Positions 27,262 to 36,763 of a DNA stretch of 64,000 nt are shown piece by piece. The stretch covers positions 17,420-81,419 of the forward strand of contig JAFUKL010000004.1 of NCBI GenBank assembly GCA_017473615.1, written 5' to 3'. The notes beneath the pieces were generated by a model, which was given only the letters and a program-made list of their open reading frames with translations, had not been told where the DNA came from and did no database searches. The stretch comes from Muribaculaceae bacterium. GTDB taxonomy: Bacteria > Bacteroidota > Bacteroidia > Bacteroidales > Muribaculaceae. A program made the translations under genes and the position numbers. Every line of letters begins with the position of its first letter. The stretch's first letter is position 1.

Positions 27262-28833
27262 ATGAGATTACTTAAAATAGGTAGAGATACTGCATGTGAT
27301 ATAGTTTTACACAGCAGTAAAGTGAGTTCACTTCATGCCGAAATTACATTGCTAAACAACGGTGACATTTTGCTTGAAGACAAGAACAGCACCAATGGAA
27401 CTTATGTAATGAACCGCCCTATCAAGCCGGGTACACAAGTAACCATTAAACATGGCGATGCCATACGTTTCGCCGATGTGGAATTACTATGGAGCCAGAT
27501 TCCAATGCCTGAGGATAATTCCGGTTATAAGGCTGTATTTGGCATCGGTTCCAATTTCCGTAACGAAATACAACTTTCAGGAAATACTGTGAGTCGTTTT
27601 CATGCTACATTGAAAATCGATAAGAAAGGAAAAGCATTCTTGCAGGATCACAGTAAGAACGGTTCTACGGTAAATGGAATGCCGGTGAAAAACGGTCAAA
27701 CTGTGAGGGTGAAACGTTCCGATTCTATTGTCTGTGGTGGCGTTCCGGTAAATATATCTCAATATATCCCCGGCAATATGGCAGCTAAGGCAATGCGTAT
27801 AGCTGCTTCTCTCATTATCCTTATAGGTTGTGCGTATGGAATTTATAAATACTTTTTTGATAGTGTTACTCCTATAACTACAGAAGCTATGCAGAATGCT
27901 ACGGCATGTGTATATGGAGGATACTATTTCACAGTTGAAATAAAAGATGATCCATTTAATGGTAAATTCAAAGATTGGCCAACCGTATGGACGTTTGGTC
28001 ATGATGGCTCACGCAGATTAGTAAACAAAAATTTCAATATATATTGTGATGAACTAGATATGTATAGAGGAGAAGTAAAAGCTTTTAATTATACGGGAAC
28101 AGCATTCTTTATTTCAGAAGATGGAGAAATGGGAACTAACCGCCATGTAGCCGTTCCTTGGGAATATGACAAAAAAGATTATGAAGAAGTTATACGAAAT
28201 TTTATCGGAATGATGAAAACGTATTTTGCAGGTAAGTTGGCTTCCAAAATCACTTCAGATTCTATTAAGAAAACGGTAATATCAGAGCGATATAATAAGT
28301 CAGATATAGAAATAGGTGGAATATTTGAATTTTTGGGTATTGGTTTAACAGGAACAAAAGTTAATAGTGTACTTGATATACATCACTGCCAAGTCATCGC
28401 TGAGTCAGGTGACAAAGATAAGGATGTTGCACTTATTCGACTAAATACTCGTAAAACTCCGGAATATCTTGTGAAGATGAAAGCAGTTTATGATATTACA
28501 AAGGCGCGTGTAGATGAAACCTCGTTGAAACCACAAGAAGATGAATTTTTAATCACAGGTTATCCTTTAGGTGAATGGATTGGAACAAAGCTGTTTAATG
28601 GAGCCGAGCTACGTCCAACAATGCACAAAGCAACATTAAGTAATATCCCGGATGATAATTGTATTCAAATACAGGTTGTAGGAACCGGAGGACAGAGCGG
28701 ATCTCCTGTAATAGACAAGAAACATCGTCTTGTGGGTGTGTTGTGCAGTGGATTCGGAGGTACTGAAGTTACCTACTGCTGCAATATTAAGCATCTTGTG
28801 GAACTTTATAACAAGCACAAGGTTAGAAAATGA
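27262..28833 (+). CDS. Double-FHA, membrane-anchored trypsin-like serine protease
   Basis: 523 residues. First FHA ~1-75 (KIGRDTACDIVL, VSSLHA, STNGTYVMN), second FHA ~90-165 (GIGSNFRNEIQL, VSRFHA, KNGSTVNGMPV), a membrane helix at ~178-198, then a protease domain. The catalytic triad can be placed: His295 in GTNRHVAVPW, Asp388 in KDKDVALIRL and Ser479 in GGQSGSPVID. The FHA pair would be cytoplasmic and the protease periplasmic. This suggests that phosphothreonine binding inside the cell controls proteolysis outside the membrane. ATGA overlap couples it to the next gene. Confidence 0.9.
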   Translation: MRLLKIGRDTACDIVLHSSKVSSLHAEITLLNNGDILLEDKNSTNGTYVMNRPIKPGTQVTIKHGDAIRFADVELLWSQIPMPEDNSGYKAVFGIGSNFRNEIQLSGNTVSRFHATLKIDKKGKAFLQDHSKNGSTVNGMPVKNGQTVRVKRSDSIVCGGVPVNISQYIPGNMAAKAMRIAASLIILIGCAYGIYKYFFDSVTPITTEAMQNATACVYGGYYFTVEIKDDPFNGKFKDWPTVWTFGHDGSRRLVNKNFNIYCDELDMYRGEVKAFNYTGTAFFISEDGEMGTNRHVAVPWEYDKKDYEEVIRNFIGMMKTYFAGKLASKITSDSIKKTVISERYNKSDIEIGGIFEFLGIGLTGTKVNSVLDIHHCQVIAESGDKDKDVALIRLNTRKTPEYLVKMKAVYDITKARVDETSLKPQEDEFLITGYPLGEWIGTKLFNGAELRPTMHKATLSNIPDDNCIQIQVVGTGGQSGSPVIDKKHRLVGVLCSGFGGTEVTYCCNIKHLVELYNKHKVRK

Positions 28834-30374
28834 GATTAAAGCGTTTTGTTATAGCAATATTGTGCGTGATATCGTCACTCTATGGTTCTGCCAGAATCAT
28901 AGAGTGGTGTGTTGCGCCAGAATATGATGAAATAAAACCATACGCAGCCGGTTTGTATATGTGCAGTAATAACGGCAAGTGGGGATTGATTTCGTCAGTT
29001 GGGAAATTGCTGCAACAGCCTCAATATGACTTTATTATGCCGCTTCAAGGCGGATATGCAATAGCCGGAATAGGTGACGGATATGATTATCGTATAACCG
29101 GTATAATAGATAAGGAAGGACGAATAGTATCGGTAAACGGACAATATTATATAGCCAATAATAACTATACTTATTTTTCTGAAGGTCTCTTGCCGGTAAA
29201 AGATAGTTCCGGCAAGCAGGGCTTTATTAACACGCAAGGATTTCTTGTTGTAAAATGCAAATTTGGAGAAGTTCATCCGTTCAGTTATGGATTGGCTTCA
29301 GTAAAAGATAAAAAAGGAAGAGCCGGTTATATAAAAAAGAATGATCCTAAAAGTGTTAGATACAAACCGGAATTGAACAACGGTTTCATTGCTTTTGCTT
29401 CAACGTTTCATGAGGGGAAAGCCGTTGTGTCAGTTAATGGTAAAGCTGAAGAAATTAATACACAGTTAAAAAAGATTTCTTCATATAACGGAGATTTGAC
29501 GACTAATGAATTGAATCATAAACTAAAGAGTGTTGACAGTGAATCTGCTCAGGCACAATATTTTGTGCCTAAAGAGGATACTCTTATTGAATCTTTTGCT
29601 GAGAACGGGCTATACGGCTATAAGGACACCTATGGTATTGCTGTATATCCTTACTTTTCGTTGGCAAAGCCTTTTAATCAAGACGGATGTGCTATTGTAT
29701 CGGTAAATGGAAAAATGGGACTTCTGAAACAGTCTTCAGGTGGAACTTATTCTTCTTTTATCGCCAAGAAAGACGAAAGTACTTCATTAAAAACATCGCT
29801 TGACATATCTCGAAAAGGAGTAATAGAAGCATGTGACTATATAATTTCAGTACCTACTGCTATAGATGCGTCAAAGCTTGAAGTGAGAATGACCTGCGGT
29901 GACGGTGTTATGAAAAAATGTGACTTTGAGAATATTGGTAACGGTAATCTGAAAATATCCTTTACGCCGCATGCTGAGTCTAAAGCTGATGTTTTCGCGG
30001 TAAAAGCCGATGTGGAATATGACGGTTTGCCGGTATATAAATTTTCTCAATCCATAGGATTGAAGTATCCTAAAGCACTTGTGGTATCTGTTCCTAATAC
30101 AGTGACAGATAAAGCAGATAGTAACGATCGTCAAGTAATAAGTGCTGTGATAAAAAATGACTCAAATGAGGATGTTACGCTTACTGCTACACTTGAAATT
30201 CCGAGTAAACTCGATAAATCGGTATCAAAACGCATCACAGTGCCTGCTTGGGGAAGTAAGTCAATCTCGGCTGAGGTGAATGTAACAGAGGAACAACGAG
30301 TTACAGCAAAAGTGTCGTTAAGTACCGGAGAGACTGAAACCAATGGAAACGTGATATTGAGACCTTATTATTAA
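28830..30374 (+). CDS. Secreted WG-repeat protein
   Basis: 514 residues with a signal peptide (residues ~1-20, SSLYGSA). WG/KWG repeats are visible: NNGKWGLISSVGK, SGKQGFINTQGFLVVKCKF, KKGRAGYIKK, ENGLYGYKDTYGIAVYPYF and VNGKMGLLKQSS. The C-terminal ~200 residues look like one or two Ig-like beta-sandwiches. WG repeats usually make protein-binding beta-rich folds. Likely periplasmic or outer-membrane associated; start overlaps the protease gene by 4 nt. Confidence 0.82.
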   Translation: MRLKRFVIAILCVISSLYGSARIIEWCVAPEYDEIKPYAAGLYMCSNNGKWGLISSVGKLLQQPQYDFIMPLQGGYAIAGIGDGYDYRITGIIDKEGRIVSVNGQYYIANNNYTYFSEGLLPVKDSSGKQGFINTQGFLVVKCKFGEVHPFSYGLASVKDKKGRAGYIKKNDPKSVRYKPELNNGFIAFASTFHEGKAVVSVNGKAEEINTQLKKISSYNGDLTTNELNHKLKSVDSESAQAQYFVPKEDTLIESFAENGLYGYKDTYGIAVYPYFSLAKPFNQDGCAIVSVNGKMGLLKQSSGGTYSSFIAKKDESTSLKTSLDISRKGVIEACDYIISVPTAIDASKLEVRMTCGDGVMKKCDFENIGNGNLKISFTPHAESKADVFAVKADVEYDGLPVYKFSQSIGLKYPKALVVSVPNTVTDKADSNDRQVISAVIKNDSNEDVTLTATLEIPSKLDKSVSKRITVPAWGSKSISAEVNVTEEQRVTAKVSLSTGETETNGNVILRPYY

Positions 30375-30398
30375 CAATAATAAAACATTAAATAGAAA

Positions 30399-31115
30399 AT
30401 GAAAAAAACATTATTATGCGCAATAGTCGCAATTACAACATTTTGCGCCCAAGCACAAATGGTGCGTATTGAGGAGCCGGAAATACAATCGGCAGATTCT
30501 ATTAAAATAGAGGAAAAAATAAAAAGTACAGACTTTGCGGAACAGGAAGTATTTGAAATTTACAGAGACTATGTACTTTCCATAGGTCCTAAAGTGGGAG
30601 CAAGTTATGTGATGGCAGGAGATCCTGATGGTATGGGGGATCTTGGCATGAGCGGTAATATAGGTTTCTCTGCCGGTGTTGCTGCTAATCTTCGTTTCGC
30701 TCGTCCTGAAGGAGATCCGTTGGGAACTGAGCGTTTCGGAGTGCAGGTTGAGGCGTTATATTCTATGCGTACACTGAAGAACGATGTGGAAGACCTTAAA
30801 TTGAATTGTTTTGAAATTCCGGTGCTTTTCCAATGGTATGCGTTACCTGCATTATGCGTTGAGGCAGGACCTACATTTACAGGGGTACTATCAGCATCTC
30901 CCGACAATCTCAAATATAACAACACAGTATACCAAACAAGTGAAATCAAGGGGTATGACGTGATGTTGACTATTGGAGCAGAATATAAGGCTAAGAATGG
31001 ATTTACAGCCGGAATACGCTATAATATGGGTAACAGCGAACTTGCCGACAATTTCAAGACCAAAGTAAGTTCCCTTTCCGTAAGCATAGGATGGATGTTT
31101 ACACTTGTGAAATAA
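30399..31115 (+). CDS. Outer-membrane beta-barrel protein (PorT/OmpA-barrel-like)
   Basis: 238 residues with a signal peptide (FCAQAQ, ~1-19). After a ~35-residue linker the sequence alternates polar and hydrophobic residues as in an eight-strand barrel (LSIGPKVGASYVM, FGVQVEALYSM, VMLTIGAEYKAKNGFTAGIRYNMG, SLSVSIGWMFTL). The family resembles Bacteroidetes outer-membrane beta-barrel (OMP_b-brl_2) proteins. It would give the operon an outer-membrane anchor. Confidence 0.8.
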   Translation: MKKTLLCAIVAITTFCAQAQMVRIEEPEIQSADSIKIEEKIKSTDFAEQEVFEIYRDYVLSIGPKVGASYVMAGDPDGMGDLGMSGNIGFSAGVAANLRFARPEGDPLGTERFGVQVEALYSMRTLKNDVEDLKLNCFEIPVLFQWYALPALCVEAGPTFTGVLSASPDNLKYNNTVYQTSEIKGYDVMLTIGAEYKAKNGFTAGIRYNMGNSELADNFKTKVSSLSVSIGWMFTLVK

Positions 31116-31165
31116 TCAGTTATAGTGTGATAAAATTAATTATCAATTTAAAATAAGAAACAGAT

Positions 31166-32197
31166 ATGAAAAAATATATATTGATGCTTGCTGTAGCATT
31201 TGCAGCCGTTTTTTCATCTTGTACCAATGATGAAATACCCGTTCAACAATCAACCTCTTTCAAAATCAACCTGGCAACAGTTGTAGATGGTTTCGCTTCA
31301 ATTGAACTTAGTCCAGGTGAATTGACAACACCTCCTTTTAACTCAAGGTTAAGAGTTTGTCTGTTGGTATATAACAAAGCCGGTGTCCTTGTAAATAAAG
31401 AGATACAATATGCTCAAAGTTATTCTCAAATAATAAGTTCAAAAATGGATTTATCTGAAGGAGATTATACAATACTTGTTATCACAGATGTGGATTTAAC
31501 GGATGAAATATATAATCGTTGGAAACTTGAAGGTGAAGAAAATTTAGCTACAACTAAAATAGTAGGAACCGGTTATATAAAGAATGAATTAGCGATTCTT
31601 GGTATTAAATCCCAACAAATAAAAATAAATAGCAATGACAATATTGAATATAAAATTAACGTTGAACCTGCCGGTGCTATAATAAGAGTTGATTATTATA
31701 ATTGTAATAAATGGGATTTTGTTGAATCTTATGAATTAGCTGTAAAACAAATAAGTTCTGATATAAAATTTGATTCAAACGGGGAACCTCAATATTCTAT
31801 AGAAACTTCTGATGTTTATAAATGGCGTATAAATAGCGTTGATACAAGGTATGAAGAATATTATAACGGACAAGTTTTAGCCGGAGAATATCGATATTCT
31901 TTCTCATTCCCTCAAAAGAATGCTTATTTTAGATTTGAAGAAAACGAAATAGATGGAGATGAGAGTTATAGTGATTTTTGTATTTGTGATATTAATAAGG
32001 GCTGGGGATATATTTTTGAAATAGATACATACGATCTTACAACTCAGTGGTATTATTATGATCCGAGTGCTGATCGTTCACCCGAAAATAAAGGACTATT
32101 GAAAGGTGATTTGAAATTACAAATGACTGATCGGAATTTGCAAAAGGTTGATTTGTCAAAGGTTGCAACTGCTACAAGCATTTATGTAACGGATTAG
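31166..32197 (+). CDS. Predicted outer-membrane lipoprotein, unrecognised
   Basis: 343 residues with a lipoprotein signal ending in VFSSC (lipidated Cys19). The body is beta-rich and AT-rich in codon use, with segments such as SRLRVCLLVYNKAG and SEGDYTILVITD that resemble FimB/Mfa2-type beta-sandwich lipoproteins, but the match is weak. No catalytic motif. Seven bp before the S41 protease gene, so the two are likely made together. Confidence 0.75.
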   Translation: MKKYILMLAVAFAAVFSSCTNDEIPVQQSTSFKINLATVVDGFASIELSPGELTTPPFNSRLRVCLLVYNKAGVLVNKEIQYAQSYSQIISSKMDLSEGDYTILVITDVDLTDEIYNRWKLEGEENLATTKIVGTGYIKNELAILGIKSQQIKINSNDNIEYKINVEPAGAIIRVDYYNCNKWDFVESYELAVKQISSDIKFDSNGEPQYSIETSDVYKWRINSVDTRYEEYYNGQVLAGEYRYSFSFPQKNAYFRFEENEIDGDESYSDFCICDINKGWGYIFEIDTYDLTTQWYYYDPSADRSPENKGLLKGDLKLQMTDRNLQKVDLSKVATATSIYVTD

Positions 32198-32204
32198 ATT
32201 AAGA

Positions 32205-33575
32205 ATGAAAGGTAATCTATTATTGATATTATTTTTAATTACAATTTTTTGTAGCTGTTCATCCGACAAAGACGAACCGTCTTTGTCGGATGAACCGACT
32301 ACTTCCATAGAAGGAGCATCTACTGATTTCAATCAATGGATTTATTCTCATATGAATCATTATTATCTGTGGCGTGAGGATATGCCGGACTCTTTGGAAT
32401 GTGATTATACTATTGATCCGGTATCTTTTTATAAGAACTTGTTCTCTCCAAAAGATAGATTTTCATATTGTTCTTATAATAAAGGTTACAATCCTTCAAG
32501 GATACAAGACTTGTCCAAGTGGGGATTTGCTTATCAACTATATAAGGACAATAGTGGCAATACCTTATATCAGGTACTTTATGTTCAATCACGGCAATTA
32601 AAAGCCCAAGGCTTGAAACGTGGAGACTTGCTTAAATTGAAAGAGAGTAATAGTATATCGACTACGTTCTATATTGTAGAATATAGAAACAGAGAATTGC
32701 AAATAAAGAAAGAAATTATCACGGAAACATTAGGAACTGATTCCGAAAGCAACACGATTCTATTAGATTCCATTTACAATATTAAAGATAAAAACATAGG
32801 ATACCTTTGTTATCTTCAGTTTGACGGCAAGCAGGATCTTACTCGGGTGATAAACCAATTTTATGTGAACGGTATTGATGAATTGGTTCTTGATCTTAGG
32901 TATAACCCGGGAGGTCTTGTTAGTACTTGTAGGTATTTATGTAATTGTATTGTTCCGGAGCAAGGGTATTGCAAAATATTTCAACAACATAGTTTCAATG
33001 AAGTCTATTCTGAAGAGGTCTATCGTGAAACCGGAGATTATCGGGAATATAGCTACTTTGAGAGACCGCCGGAATATACCGATGATAAATTAGGAACAAA
33101 ATTGTATCCGTTAAAGTTATCAAGAATTTATGTACTTACGTCGCAACACACGGCATCGGCAAGTGAGGCTACAATAAACAGTTTAAAACCTTATATGGAT
33201 GTAGTCGTGATAGGGGAGCAAACTACCGGAAAAGGTGTAGGCATGTTTACTCTTTCAAGTCCGGAATATAAATATGCTTTAGTTCCTATAACTTTTCGCT
33301 ATTACAATGCATTGGGAGAAACTGTACCCGATGAAGGGATTGTCCCCGACTATTATGTCCCCGATGGATATTCTACCCTGAAAAGAGAAATAGGCGATAT
33401 AGAGGAACCTCTTTTGCGCCAAGCATTGACGCTGATCTGTCCCGACATTTTCGATTATATGCCAATGGGAAGAGCGTCACACATTGAACAAGAAAACAAT
33501 TATCTCACTCCGGTGGGAGAACCATCATATATAACAGAATTTAAACAAAAACAATATCTATATGAAAACAACTAA
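32205..33575 (+). CDS. S41-family (tail-specific protease-like) lipoprotein
   Basis: 456 residues with a lipoprotein signal (TIFCSCSS, Cys16 or Cys18). The S41 core is recognisable: IDELVLDLRYNPGGL (substrate-strand motif), TSQHTASASEA with the nucleophile Ser and VVIGEQTTGKGVG with the general-base Lys region. The N-terminal part (NQWIYSHMNHYYLW) matches the helical domain seen in Bacteroidetes S41 lipoproteins. It should act in the periplasm or at the outer membrane. A perfect 14-bp hairpin lies inside the early coding region (32261-32291). The 3' end overlaps the next gene by 14 nt. Confidence 0.87.
   Translation: MKGNLLLILFLITIFCSCSSDKDEPSLSDEPTTSIEGASTDFNQWIYSHMNHYYLWREDMPDSLECDYTIDPVSFYKNLFSPKDRFSYCSYNKGYNPSRIQDLSKWGFAYQLYKDNSGNTLYQVLYVQSRQLKAQGLKRGDLLKLKESNSISTTFYIVEYRNRELQIKKEIITETLGTDSESNTILLDSIYNIKDKNIGYLCYLQFDGKQDLTRVINQFYVNGIDELVLDLRYNPGGLVSTCRYLCNCIVPEQGYCKIFQQHSFNEVYSEEVYRETGDYREYSYFERPPEYTDDKLGTKLYPLKLSRIYVLTSQHTASASEATINSLKPYMDVVVIGEQTTGKGVGMFTLSSPEYKYALVPITFRYYNALGETVPDEGIVPDYYVPDGYSTLKREIGDIEEPLLRQALTLICPDIFDYMPMGRASHIEQENNYLTPVGEPSYITEFKQKQYLYENN
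32261..32291 (+). repeat. Perfect intragenic 14-bp hairpin
   Basis: ATCCGACAAAGACG and CGTCTTTGTCGGAT are perfect complements separated by AAC. It lies within codons ~19-29 of the S41 lipoprotein gene, just after the lipobox, with the same arm and loop sizes as the hairpin at 22230-22260. Confidence 0.7.
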
Positions 33576-34803
33576 ATGTATTTTATTTTTGGCAGCTGCA
33601 TTAGGCTGTTTTACACAACTAAACGCTCAGGAAGGACTGAAAATGGTTCTTAAGAACGGGTCTGAACTTAATGGTTATATCTCACGCCAGCGACCGGGTG
33701 AGAATTTCACATTTTCTTCAACGAGTGCGACAATAATCCTGCCGGCAACGGAGGTTTCAAGCATTACCGACAATCAAGTGAAATATACAAATTTGTCGGC
33801 TGAGTGGGCTGAATGGGCTGAAGAAAATAATGCTTTTATAGGAGAAGATGAAAATCGTGTGCTTGTATTAAGTAACATCATAAAGAAAAACGGTACAGTG
33901 AACCAAGTGAGAATACTCGAACGCGGTGCTAAAATCAAGTACTATACCGTAGAAAGCGATACTCACACGTTAAATTGGGACACAATAAGTGTAGTAAAGG
34001 CTGAAACGCGTTCGAAAGAATTGCTATCGGGAGTGAACCGTTGTTATAAGTTGAAATCGGGAATAGAATATGAGGGAGAATATGTGGAAGAAGTTCCCGG
34101 AGAGACTGTAAGTTTGTTTAATAAAAACGGATATGTAGATGTGTTTAATACGGCCGAGGTGCTTAAAGATACTCGCGTAGGTGTTAATCCTAATCAAAGT
34201 CTGTTCGAACAGTCTTCGCTTCTTGATGTCGTTGAATTGAAGAAAGGCGGTACTTATAAAGGTATTATTTTTGAAAGAAATTACTTTGAACAGCCAAGCG
34301 ATGACTATCTCCTAATACAATTGGAGGATGAAAAGATCATGAGTGTTAAGCTTGATGATATCGCAGAATATCGAAAGGAAACTAATGAGAAATATAATCC
34401 GTTAATAGATGTTTTCCTTGAGGAGAATGAATTCATGCTAAATCGTCATGAAGCCATAGGGTATGTTACTGAAGAAGTTAAGGGTGTTATTTGCTTTGTC
34501 CCGGATTCCGCAGTGGTAAAATTGCAAAAAGGATTGATTTCTCTTGAGACAAAATTGAAAAACCCGCTACAGAGCCAACAATTGAAAGTGTTGAAAGCAT
34601 ATCAGTATAAGGATAAAAAGAAAAAGACCTCTTTCTACGGTTTCACTTATGAAGATATCGTTAAGTCTGCCATACAGCCGATAAAGGTGGAAACAAGCGT
34701 TAACGGAACAACCAAGATGGATTATAACATTCCTGCTCCGGGCTTTTATGTGGTGTATAATCCGTTGACAAAGGTAGCGATTCCGTTCCGTCTGCATAAT
34801 TAA
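33562..34803 (+). CDS. Secreted protein with internal beta-strand repeats, unrecognised
   Basis: 413 residues with a signal peptide (TQLNAQ, ~1-22). Three units share the pattern LKxGxxxxGxI/Y: LKNGSELNGYISR, LKSGIEYEGEYVEE and LKKGGTYKGIIFE. This suggests a repeated SH3-like or Sm-like small barrel. No catalytic residues are evident. The start overlaps the S41 gene by 14 nt, which supports coupled expression. Periplasmic or outer-membrane location is inferred from the signal peptide. Confidence 0.78.
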   Translation: MKTTKCILFLAAALGCFTQLNAQEGLKMVLKNGSELNGYISRQRPGENFTFSSTSATIILPATEVSSITDNQVKYTNLSAEWAEWAEENNAFIGEDENRVLVLSNIIKKNGTVNQVRILERGAKIKYYTVESDTHTLNWDTISVVKAETRSKELLSGVNRCYKLKSGIEYEGEYVEEVPGETVSLFNKNGYVDVFNTAEVLKDTRVGVNPNQSLFEQSSLLDVVELKKGGTYKGIIFERNYFEQPSDDYLLIQLEDEKIMSVKLDDIAEYRKETNEKYNPLIDVFLEENEFMLNRHEAIGYVTEEVKGVICFVPDSAVVKLQKGLISLETKLKNPLQSQQLKVLKAYQYKDKKKKTSFYGFTYEDIVKSAIQPIKVETSVNGTTKMDYNIPAPGFYVVYNPLTKVAIPFRLHN

Positions 34804-34849
34804 GAATAATATGTTAAGTCTTAGATAACAACTGAAAAAAAGACCGGAT

Positions 34850-35767
34850 ATGAAACGTTTTATTACAGTGATGTGTGTGGTTCTGCTATCGGTTTCGGTA
34901 GTTTTTGCACAAGAGATAACACATAAAGTGAAAAAGCACGAAACCATTGCCTCTATAGCAAAAACTTATGGAGTTTCGTCCGATGATTTGTTAAATGCCA
35001 ATCCTACTCTAAAGTCGCGTATGTATGTGGGTATGGTTTTGAATATACCTGTGGCAAAGACGGCAGAAGTCAGTCAACCTAAAAAATCAGCTGAGCCTAA
35101 AATTAAGCAGAAAGAGAGTCGGCAAACCGTTACTCAAAAGAGCGAGCCGAAAATTGTTCAATCTGAAATAAGAGAAGACAAAATCAAGGTCAAAGATGAA
35201 AATAATGCGGTCGATGAGAATGAGGTTGAATCTGAATTTACTCGTAGAGCCGGTAAGGGTGGAGTAAATATGGAGATGTTTTGGGGATTTCTTGAAAATC
35301 CGCATGATATGTATGATTGGTTTGGTCATGGTTCTTTAATGGCTCATTTTAAGTATAAATACTATCTGCATGATAATATTTATGCCGGAATCGGTTTGGG
35401 GTTTGGTTGGTCTGTCTTTGATACAGATGAAGATAAAATGGAATATGATATGAAACAAACATGTTGGTTTGTACCAATCCCGATAGAAATTGGTTTGGAT
35501 TTAGCTCCCCAATCAAAAATTGCGTTAATACCAAGTTTGGGATTGAATGCGAATATTTGTGTTTCTGAAGAAACTGAAATTGACTCGAAAAAAAAGAAAA
35601 ATAAAATGGGTGGTGAAGTCGGGCTTGAAGGACGAATTGGGTTAGCATTGCGTTTGAGTGAAGGCTTTGCTATAAAAGCGAGTTATAATACACCTTTCAG
35701 TGATGAAAACAAAGCGTTTTTTGGAGAGGATGGCTATCTTACAATTGGCTTTGTGTCAGGTTTTTAA
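34850..35767 (+). CDS. LysM-domain outer-membrane beta-barrel protein
   Basis: 305 residues with a signal peptide (VVFAQ, ~1-20). A LysM domain follows at ~23-67 (HKVKKHETIASIAKTYG, NPTLKSRMYVGMVLNIP), which binds peptidoglycan. A charged linker (~68-125) leads to a C-terminal barrel-like region (IYAGIGLGFGWSVF, EVGLEGRIGLALRLS, ending YLTIGFVSGF). The layout would connect peptidoglycan with the outer membrane, as OmpA-type proteins do. Confidence 0.83.
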   Translation: MKRFITVMCVVLLSVSVVFAQEITHKVKKHETIASIAKTYGVSSDDLLNANPTLKSRMYVGMVLNIPVAKTAEVSQPKKSAEPKIKQKESRQTVTQKSEPKIVQSEIREDKIKVKDENNAVDENEVESEFTRRAGKGGVNMEMFWGFLENPHDMYDWFGHGSLMAHFKYKYYLHDNIYAGIGLGFGWSVFDTDEDKMEYDMKQTCWFVPIPIEIGLDLAPQSKIALIPSLGLNANICVSEETEIDSKKKKNKMGGEVGLEGRIGLALRLSEGFAIKASYNTPFSDENKAFFGEDGYLTIGFVSGF

Positions 35768-35802
35768 AAGATTGGGAATAAAATAATAGAGTAATAATAA
35801 AT

Positions 35803-36375
35803 ATGAGAAAAATAACAATAGGGCGTGCTTCAGATAACACGATAGTGTTTTCATCACCAACGATAAGCGGTCATCATGCCGATGTGTTAGTGTTTGACGA
35901 TGGAAGAGTCGTTTATACCGATCACTCCTCAAACGGAACATGGGTTAATGGAAGCCGGTTGCATAATGAATCTTATGAAATCAGGGAAAATGATAGAGTT
36001 ATACTTCCCGGAAATGTGCTGCTTGATTGGTCTATGCTGCATATAAGAACTCCAAAAACTCATTTTGAAACATACAATTCCAACTCCGGGGGAGTAAAAC
36101 AGGGATATTCCCATCAGTATGCGGGTCAAATTTTAAAAAATCGTCCAAAAACGAAAAAACCATTAAAGAATTTGTTATATGGACTAAAATTTATTTTGAT
36201 TCCTTCTACTGTCTGGTTCGTTTTGCATTTTATTGAAGAAGGTACCGATTCAGATGGAATTACAAGTAGTGAAGCATGGATAATGTATTCTGCTATTGGG
36301 CTTTTAACAGTAAATACTTGCTTATTTATATTTAATCGAAAATGGCAAAAATTAATAGATCATTGGTTACCATAA
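35803..36375 (+). CDS. FHA-domain protein with two C-terminal membrane helices
   Basis: 190 residues. FHA domain at ~1-80 (TIGRASDNTIVF, ISGHHA, SSNGTWVNGSRL). Two hydrophobic segments near 127-146 and 158-175 form a hairpin in the membrane. It lies between the LysM protein and the ubiquitin-like gene and resembles the start of the FHA protein at 26616. It probably brings phosphorylated partners to the inner membrane. Confidence 0.84.
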   Translation: MRKITIGRASDNTIVFSSPTISGHHADVLVFDDGRVVYTDHSSNGTWVNGSRLHNESYEIRENDRVILPGNVLLDWSMLHIRTPKTHFETYNSNSGGVKQGYSHQYAGQILKNRPKTKKPLKNLLYGLKFILIPSTVWFVLHFIEEGTDSDGITSSEAWIMYSAIGLLTVNTCLFIFNRKWQKLIDHWLP

Positions 36376-36411
36376 TAAAAAATAATATTGTATTAAAATA
36401 CCTATATTGAT

Positions 36412-36741
36412 ATGATGACAGACGAATTTTATAATAGTGATGAATTTATTATCTTTTTAACTATAGATGGAACTTCTTACGAAGAGGTAGAAGTAAGGGT
36501 ATCAGACCCTTATAAGACCATCCGAGACCAAATAAACAGTATCGTGACGGTATTTGAACTGCCTAAGATAGACAACGGAGGCAATCCTATTCAGTACCTG
36601 ATCGGTCAGATAATGGAGGACGGCGGCGAACCGGAGATTCTTGAATTTGAGGATGCCAACGGACGTGAACAGGCGTTGATTGATTATGACATTCAGTCGG
36701 GCGACCATCTGCATTTGATTTCAGTTCCGATTGCCGGATAA
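36412..36741 (+). CDS. Ubiquitin-like beta-grasp protein ending in Gly
   Basis: 109 residues. The pattern fits a beta-grasp Ubl: an N-terminal strand pair (EFIIFLTIDG, EEVEVRVSD), a helix (KTIRDQINSIVTVF), then strands ending GDHLHLISVPIAG. The C-terminal residue is Gly (AG), as needed for adenylation by an E1, so no processing is required. Identification leans on the adjacent genes: E2-like 22 bp downstream, then JAB, RING and E1 genes. Bacterial Ubls of E1/E2/JAB operons have this size and ending. Confidence 0.78.
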   Translation: MMTDEFYNSDEFIIFLTIDGTSYEEVEVRVSDPYKTIRDQINSIVTVFELPKIDNGGNPIQYLIGQIMEDGGEPEILEFEDANGREQALIDYDIQSGDHLHLISVPIAG

Positions 36742-36763
36742 TACAGTAAAATTATAGCATGAG

